Of a stretch of 8,925 bases of DNA, positions 5,321-8,925 are shown piece after piece. Below the pieces are notes generated by a model that had not been told where the DNA came from, did not search any database, and worked only from the letters and a program-made list of their open reading frames with translations. The translations under genes and the position numbers were made by a program. Location: contig JAPUJS010000217.1 of the NCBI GenBank assembly GCA_027296045.1, positions 1-8,925 of the forward strand. The letters run 5' to 3'. Position 1 is the stretch's first letter. Each line of letters starts with the position of its first letter. The stretch comes from a bacterium (GTDB taxonomy: Bacteria > Latescibacterota > UBA2968).

Positions 5321-6772
5321 ATGAACAAAATTGATGTTCCTCCGGTTGGCGGGGTCTTTGCCGAGCCCTGGTCCTTGAAGAAAGTGACGGGGCTGTTTGC
5401 GGTGTTTGGTCCGGCGGCGATTGTGGCGTCTGTGGCGATTGGGGCCGGTGAGACGATTGTGGTGGTCCGGGCGGGAGCGTGGGCGGGGTATGGGTTGTTG
5501 TGGCTGGTGTTGTTGAGCAGTGTTGTGAAGGGTGTTTTTGTGACCTATATGATCGGGCGGTATACGGCGGTGAGTGGAGAATATTTGGGTCACAGACTGG
5601 TGCGTCTGCCGGGTCCTCGGGGGTGGCTGTTGATCGGGATTATGGCTGTTGAAATGATTGGTGCACCCCTGGCCTGGGTGCCGATTTCAAAGTCGTGCGG
5701 GAATTTGTTTCATTATTTGTTTCGGGGGCTCTTATCCGATTCGATTTCGGAGTCTACCTGGGTGAATTTGTTAACGACCGGCTTTGTCTGCCTGGCGTTG
5801 CTTCTGGCCCTCCGACTTTCTTATGAACGGTTGGAACGGCAGCAGATCATTATTTGTGGGATTCTGTTGGTGGGTACGGTGATTGGCACGGCGATTGTGA
5901 AGCCCGATTTGTGGGCGACGCTTGTGGGCAGTGTGAATTTTGGACATTTGCCCGAATTTCCACCCTGGGCACCGGAAGATGCGGTGAAGAATCCGATGTT
6001 GATGATGGGCACGACGTTTGGATATGTAGGCGGATCGGTGATGGGTTATATTAGCTATGCCAACTTTGTGGGATTGCACGGGTGGGGGGTGACGGGACAC
6101 AAGGATATTGAGGCGATTCGGAGTCATGCTGCTTCGGAAGACAAAGTGGACTATTTGCCGGAGACGCCGGAAGAGGTGGCGGGCGTGCGAAAATTGCTAG
6201 CACCCCTGCGGTGGGATGCGGGGATGGGGGCTCTGGTGCTATTTGTGGTGACGGCCGCGTTTATGCTCTCGGGTGCCGTGGTACTCTATCCGCTTCAGTC
6301 GCGGTTTGACGGTTGGAACTTATTGACCAACCAGGCCTACGTATGGCAGAATATTCATCCAGCGCTGGTCTGGGTCTATTATGTTTGTATTGTTGCGGCA
6401 CTCTGGGGAACGCTCCAGGCGCTCCCAGAGATTTATACGCGGGTGTCCCAGGAGTTTTTTGAGGCGATCTGGCCGGATCGAACGTGGGACTATGGCTGCA
6501 TGCAACGGATCATCTGTCTCTATATTTTTGTCACGGTGGTTACGATCATCTGGCTGGACATCCCATTTGATATCCTGACCCATGTGGCGGGATTTTTACT
6601 GGCAAATTTGGCGATTGCGGTGATTGTGATTGCGGCGATTTATTTGAATTTCAAACTGCCAGCCGCTTATCGCACCCGTCCGTTGATGCTTGTGGGCACG
6701 CTTGTTTCGGCGGTGATTCTGGTTATTTTTGCGGGTATTAGTGGATGGGGATTGATCGGGAAGATTTTTTAG
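5321..6772 (+). CDS. Nramp-family transporter with non-canonical metal-site motifs
   Basis: The 483-residue protein is a polytopic inner-membrane protein of the Nramp (SLC11-like, LeuT-fold) superfamily, with about eleven hydrophobic segments. Family traits include the first helix (FGPAAIVASVAIGAGETI, 29-46), the GYGLLWLVLLSSVVK helix (56-70) followed by the R80-Y81 and SGE (85-87) turn, and a YERLERQQ lead-in to helix 5 (168-175). Classical Nramp metal carriers have D-P-G-N in helix 1 and M-P-H in helix 6. Here the first reads G-A-G-E (41-44), and the helix 6 region reads GTTFGYVGGSVMGYISY (230-246). Manganese or iron transport therefore cannot be assumed. A charged cytoplasmic insertion with several Glu/Asp follows (about 260-295). 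The start at 5321 follows GGGAGGGATT; frames further upstream lack such a site. It ends with its TAG overlapping the stop of the convergent flavoprotein gene. Confidence 0.85.
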   Translation: MNKIDVPPVGGVFAEPWSLKKVTGLFAVFGPAAIVASVAIGAGETIVVVRAGAWAGYGLLWLVLLSSVVKGVFVTYMIGRYTAVSGEYLGHRLVRLPGPRGWLLIGIMAVEMIGAPLAWVPISKSCGNLFHYLFRGLLSDSISESTWVNLLTTGFVCLALLLALRLSYERLERQQIIICGILLVGTVIGTAIVKPDLWATLVGSVNFGHLPEFPPWAPEDAVKNPMLMMGTTFGYVGGSVMGYISYANFVGLHGWGVTGHKDIEAIRSHAASEDKVDYLPETPEEVAGVRKLLAPLRWDAGMGALVLFVVTAAFMLSGAVVLYPLQSRFDGWNLLTNQAYVWQNIHPALVWVYYVCIVAALWGTLQALPEIYTRVSQEFFEAIWPDRTWDYGCMQRIICLYIFVTVVTIIWLDIPFDILTHVAGFLLANLAIAVIVIAAIYLNFKLPAAYRTRPLMLVGTLVSAVILVIFAGISGWGLIGKIF

Positions 6773-8004
6773 CTGAAGAGGAGTTTGAGGTAGAAGAGGG
6801 GGTTGGTGAGTTGTTTTTTGGGGAAGGCGTTGGCCATCATGCCGCAGATGAGGTCGGAGACTTTGTCGTTGTGGGCGGCTTTGTTAATGGTGAAGTTGAG
6901 CAGGGGGCGCATTCGGCCAAGGCGTTGCATGCGGGTGCTGATTTTGAGTTCGTCGCCAATGGTGTCCCAGAGGCGATCTTCGTAGCGCTTGAGGAAGGGG
7001 GCGCTGAGGTTATTGGCCTGGAAGGCTTCGACGGCGGTTTCGACGGCGAAGCGGGCCGAGTAGAGGGCATTGCCGATGCCTTCGCCGGTGAAGGGGTCGA
7101 TGAGGCCTGCGGCATCGCCCAGGAGCAGGATGCCGTTGTGGTAGGATTTGCGACGGGTGCTGCCTACGGGCAAATTCCAGCCAACGGGCGTTTCGAGGGG
7201 GCGGGCGTTTGCGAAGCGGTTGGCAAAAGGGGGCCTGGAGATAACGGTTTGCAGGGCTTCTTTGAGGTCCACGTTTTTGCGTTTGAGGTAGTCGTGGCGC
7301 ATGCCGATGCCGATGTTGGCAAACTGGTCTTCTAAGGGGAAGATCCAGAAGTAACCTGGCAGGATCTCATCTACAAAATGGAGTTCGATCTGGCCGGTGA
7401 GGCCGGTGACGTTTTCGTAGTAGCAGCGAATGGCGACGACCCAGTGTTCGGGATCGTGGTTGTAGAGGCCGGTTTTGCGGGCCACAATGGAGTTGAAGCC
7501 GTCGCAGCCCAGGATGAGGCGGCCGTGGAATTCGAGAGGCGTGTTGTCCTGTTTGCCTCGGACGCCGGTGATGTGATCGTTTTCGGTGATAAGGTCCTGA
7601 ACGGTGAAGCCTTCTACGCATTTGTGGACGGCTTTTTTTGCTTCCTGAAACAGGAAATCGTCGAAGATTTCACGCCGAATGACAAAGCCTTCCATGGGCA
7701 TGACCTTGCCGGTAAGCCCATCCTGGAAGTTGTAGCGGTTTAAAGGGATGCGGGCGTTGACATGACCGGGGCTGCCAAAGACTACTTCGTGGATGGCGGC
7801 TCCGGGGAGTTGGGCGACCCGGTTGAGTAGTTCGAGGTCGTGGAGGACGGAGACGACTTTGCCGGAAAGCGCATCGCCACAGATTTTGTCGCGGGGGAAC
7901 CGGGCTTTGTCGAGCAGCAAGGTTTTGAGGCCGTGGCGCTGCGCGTAGAGGGCAGCGGTTGCTCCTGCAGGGCCTGCGCCGACAATGATGAGGTCGTAGG
8001 TCAT
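6769..8004 (-). CDS. geranylgeranyl-reductase-family FAD-dependent oxidoreductase
   Basis: The 411-residue protein is a flavoprotein of the geranylgeranyl reductase/digeranylgeranylglycerophospholipid reductase family. These enzymes saturate isoprenoid double bonds (in chlorophyll, quinone or lipid tails), and relatives act as halogenases or hydroxylases. The dinucleotide-binding start is VGAGPAGAT (8-16), and the family's P-R-D-K-x-C-G element is at 37-43. GCDGFNS (166-172) is the second FAD motif, PGYFWIFP (216-223) is a typical family segment, and GDAAG...GEGIG (296-311) binds the flavin pyrophosphate. Length is normal. The ATG at 8004 has no good Shine-Dalgarno site; it overlaps (ATGA) the end of a short upstream frame. 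A promoter candidate lies at 8050-8078. It converges on the Nramp-type gene with a four-base overlap. The family is secure; the isoprenoid substrate is not visible, and a bacterial menaquinone- or carotenoid-related role is only a guess. Confidence 0.88.
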   Translation of the reverse strand: MTYDLIIVGAGPAGATAALYAQRHGLKTLLLDKARFPRDKICGDALSGKVVSVLHDLELLNRVAQLPGAAIHEVVFGSPGHVNARIPLNRYNFQDGLTGKVMPMEGFVIRREIFDDFLFQEAKKAVHKCVEGFTVQDLITENDHITGVRGKQDNTPLEFHGRLILGCDGFNSIVARKTGLYNHDPEHWVVAIRCYYENVTGLTGQIELHFVDEILPGYFWIFPLEDQFANIGIGMRHDYLKRKNVDLKEALQTVISRPPFANRFANARPLETPVGWNLPVGSTRRKSYHNGILLLGDAAGLIDPFTGEGIGNALYSARFAVETAVEAFQANNLSAPFLKRYEDRLWDTIGDELKISTRMQRLGRMRPLLNFTINKAAHNDKVSDLICGMMANAFPKKQLTNPLFYLKLLFS

Positions 8005-8049
8005 AAAGAGGTGTCAAAAGGGTTGTGTTTGCTTTCCATCGGGCTTTCA

Positions 8050-8078
8050 AACATATCTGGATCGAGACCAGGAGTCAA
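8050..8078 (-). promoter_or_regulatory. candidate promoter of the flavoprotein gene
   Basis: Minus strand TTGACT (8073-8078), 17-base spacer, TATGTT (8050-8055). The start would be near 8043, about 39 bases upstream of the ATG. The -10 matches consensus in only four of six positions. Confidence 0.45.
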
Positions 8079-8165
8079 GGAAGAAAGCCTTTGTGTGCGA
8101 AAAACCGAACGTTTTTGCAGATTGTTTCGACTTTTTAAGGCGGTCAAAGGCTGTTGGACTCGGAA

Positions 8166-8248
8166 CCAGTTGTGTTCCCTTCCGGGAAAGGGCTGGCAGT
8201 CCCCCAGGAGGGGTGAGGAACACTGGCTTTTCCGGGCCCTCCGTTTTT
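8166..8248 (+). other. candidate structured RNA with terminator-like 3' hairpin
   Basis: One fold has GTGTTCC (8172-8178) paired with GGAACAC (8217-8223), extended by CCA/TGG, enclosing a CTT/AAG hairpin and CCCC-CAGGA-GGGG (8201-8213): a three-way junction. A competing stem pairs GGAGGG (8207-8212) with CCCTCC (8237-8242), followed by G and five Ts (8244-8248), which looks like an intrinsic terminator. The two stems share bases 8207-8213 and cannot coexist, an arrangement seen in attenuators and riboswitches. I could not match it to a known riboswitch class, and no strong plus-strand promoter is visible just upstream. Confidence 0.35.
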
Positions 8249-8286
8249 GATCTGAGATTGAAATAGATCCTCGGAGAAAGGTTTAT

Positions 8287-8327
8287 GCTTTTCCCCGGGA
8301 ATTTTTTATTTTGGGTCTGGGAAAAGC
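8287..8327. repeat. stem-loop 1 of a tandem pair
   Basis: GCTTTTCCC (8287-8295) and GGGAAAAGC (8319-8327) form a perfect nine-base-pair inverted repeat around a 23-base, T-rich loop. Total span is 41 bases, the same as the neighbouring element ten bases downstream. Confidence 0.55.
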
Positions 8328-8337
8328 CTGTCAGGAA

Positions 8338-8378
8338 TTGTACCGATTTCAGAACACTTTGTCCCGAATTCGGTACAA
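8338..8378. repeat. stem-loop 2 of a tandem pair / possible upstream activator site
   Basis: TTGTACCGATTTC (8338-8350) and GAATTCGGTACAA (8366-8378) are inverted repeats matching at 12 of 13 positions, around a 15-base centre. Its midpoint is about 145 bases before the start predicted from the sigma54 element, the range where enhancer-binding activators of sigma54 promoters usually sit. It could equally be an RNA hairpin; no T-run follows. Confidence 0.5.
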
Positions 8379-8476
8379 GTCGATGCTACTCTATTTTCGA
8401 ATTTGCTGGGGGTTATAATAATTTATATCACAAAAAAATAATATGTTACGTTTATTTTTGGAACAATTTTCAATTT

Positions 8477-8492
8477 TGGTACACAGGTTGCA
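8477..8492 (+). promoter_or_regulatory. sigma54 (-24/-12) promoter element
   Basis: TGGTACACAGGTTGCA matches the sigma54 consensus TGGCAC-N5-TTGCA. The invariant GG (8478-8479) and GC (8490-8491) are exactly 12 bases apart, TTGCA is complete, and TGG is preceded by T-tracts as is common. The start would be near 8503, about 43 bases before the receiver gene. The AT-rich upstream stretch would suit DNA bending. Confidence 0.6.
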
Positions 8493-8545
8493 ATTGTGTT
8501 TGGGCGAATACAGCCGCCGCAGACCCCTTACAAGCGAGGTAAACG

Positions 8546-8707
8546 ATGGATCTCAAAGGCGCAAAGATTCTGCTGGTAGACGACACGCAGGCCAATCTAG
8601 ATGTGTTGTGTCAGGTATTAGAACGCGAGGGGTACAGCATTTCTATAGCCCCCAATGGCGAAATTGCGCTGCGCATTGCCGGACGCGTGATGCCCGATTT
8701 GATTTGA
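8546..8707 (+). CDS. truncated response-regulator receiver domain
   Basis: The 53-residue product opens MDLKGAKILLVDDTQANLDV, a classic CheY-like receiver start, with the acidic pocket D12-D13 and the N17 seen in many DDxxxN receivers. The LCQVLEREGY helix and APNGEIAL segment (35-42) follow. It then reads MPDLI and stops with TGA. In intact receivers the next residues are L-L-D-hydrophobic-M-M-P, where that D accepts phosphate; here the reading frame ends about three residues before it. Neither other frame nor the next 137 bases restore the rest of a receiver. The ATG at 8546 follows GAGGT at good spacing and a sigma54-type promoter. This is most likely a decayed or interrupted gene; a functional 53-residue protein without a phosphorylation site is less likely. 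The rest of a typical fusion (histidine kinase, GGDEF and so on) is absent. Confidence 0.7.
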   Translation: MDLKGAKILLVDDTQANLDVLCQVLEREGYSISIAPNGEIALRIAGRVMPDLI

Positions 8708-8844
8708 GAGTCAAAAATCAGCACCGCTGAAAATCAAGGACTTACACAAAAAAGTCGCACATCGCGTGTTCTCAAAGCACCGCACATCAAGGTGCCATAT
8801 CCTGAACAAATTCTTTAAAGGTCCTGTCGCAGATAGAGGTGGAT
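8708..8844. other. non-coding stretch after the truncated receiver
   Basis: These 137 bases carry no convincing reading frame. A weak GCACC/GGTGC hairpin lies within about 8780-8805, with no following T-run. The abrupt change from receiver coding sequence to this AT-richer DNA could mark a deletion or insertion endpoint, but no terminal inverted repeats or target duplication were identified. Confidence 0.4.
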
Positions 8845-8925
8845 ATGTCCAGGAGCCTCATCCTGTCTCTGAGTATTCTATCGGTTGTCTTTACTCCGAG
8901 TCTACTGCAGGCGCAAACGACCGGA
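8845..8925 (+). CDS. exported protein, N-terminal fragment (signal peptide)
   Basis: The 27 codons present encode a clean signal peptide: MSRS as a short positive start, a hydrophobic core LILSLSILSVVF, then PSLLQA followed by QTTG, with an L-Q-A cleavage site for signal peptidase I. A good ribosome site (AGAGGTGG, 8835-8842) precedes the ATG. The mature protein runs past the right edge. A Q-T-T-G start after the signal peptide occurs in proteins that open with a carboxypeptidase-regulatory-like domain, such as TonB-dependent receptors, but 27 residues cannot decide. It is 137 bases downstream of the truncated receiver gene. Confidence 0.65.
   Translation, partial: MSRSLILSLSILSVVFTPSLLQAQTTG

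Larger units (their letters stand above)
8005..8545. other. long structured intergenic region
   Basis: No convincing gene lies in these 541 bases between two divergently oriented genes. In order it holds a promoter for the leftward flavoprotein (8050-8078); a hairpin with GC-AAAAAC against GTTTTTGC arms around 8097-8118; a GC-rich multi-stem fold (8166-8248); two tandem 41-base stem-loops (8287-8378); a very AT-rich stretch (about 8411-8470) with an isolated TATAAT at 8414-8419; and a sigma54-type element (8477-8492). Frames covering this area on the plus strand have low-complexity or improbable protein composition. Confidence 0.6.

Noticed and set aside
6745..7335. Plus-strand frame of 196 codons opposite the flavoprotein gene
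   Set aside because: Antisense shadow of the geranylgeranyl-reductase-family gene; Gly/Val/Glu/Phe-rich low-complexity translation.
8004..8053. Short leader peptide (17 codons) whose TGA overlaps the flavoprotein ATG
   Set aside because: The ATGA overlap is suggestive, but no ribosome site precedes either in-frame ATG and the frame is open further upstream, so chance is likely.
8155..8250. Cobalamin riboswitch, SRP RNA, 6S RNA or hammerhead ribozyme
   Set aside because: None of the defining conserved blocks (B12 box, SRP tetraloop domain, CUGAUGA/GAAA core) is present on either strand.
8285..8542. Plus-strand 85-codon frame ending just before the receiver gene
   Set aside because: It crosses both stem-loops and the sigma54 element, and its aromatic/Cys-rich composition does not look like a protein; no ribosome site.
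8443..8730. Plus-strand 95-codon frame overlapping the receiver gene in another frame
   Set aside because: It is the out-of-frame reading of a recognisable receiver sequence and crosses the promoter.
8708..8844. Insertion-sequence end interrupting the receiver gene
   Set aside because: No terminal inverted repeat pair, target duplication or transposase fragment could be identified.

Overview
The window is a bacterial chromosomal segment of moderately high GC with AT-poor genes, clear Shine-Dalgarno sites (GGAGG) and several sigma70-like promoters. Abundant metabolic oxidoreductases (PhyH dioxygenase, Gfo/Idh/MocA, Ldh2), HEAT repeats and a geranylgeranyl-reductase-type flavoprotein suggest an uncultivated or environmental lineage, for example Latescibacterota, Poribacteria or relatives. 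That placement is a gene-content impression, not a demonstrated assignment. No rRNA, tRNA, CRISPR array or complete insertion sequence is visible.

Layout, left to right. 1-111 (-) is the N-terminus of a TetR-type regulator with its own consensus promoter and a near-palindromic operator over the predicted start site. 380-3260 (-) is a tight three-gene operon: a PhyH-family dioxygenase fused to HEAT repeats, then a RidA-like protein, then an Ldh2-family dehydrogenase, with 14-base gaps and a promoter at 3305-3333. 3364-4434 (-) is a Gfo/Idh/MocA oxidoreductase. 4481-4895 (-) is an AT-richer hicB-hicA toxin-antitoxin pair with promoter and terminator. 4987-5178 (-) is a possible small membrane protein whose promoter places the transcript start at its ATG. 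5321-6772 (+) is an atypical Nramp-family transporter. It meets tail to tail, with overlapping stop codons, a geranylgeranyl-reductase-family flavoprotein at 6769-8004 (-).

8005-8545 is a long intergenic region rich in RNA- or operator-like structure: a three-way-junction fold with an overlapping terminator-like hairpin, two tandem 41-base stem-loops, and a very good sigma54 -24/-12 element. The element lies just upstream of a response-regulator gene that stops before its phospho-acceptor aspartate (8546-8707). The window ends inside a gene encoding an exported protein (8845 onward).

Functional reading (inference): the PhyH-HEAT/RidA/Ldh2 operon looks like a small oxidative catabolic or detoxification module, possibly controlled by the nearby TetR regulator and perhaps linked to the Gfo/Idh/MocA enzyme. 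The substrate is not visible in the sequence. The most unusual material is the right-hand end (structured leader, sigma54 promoter, truncated receiver), the PhyH-HEAT fusion, the transporter lacking canonical Nramp metal-binding motifs, and the putative leaderless small membrane protein.
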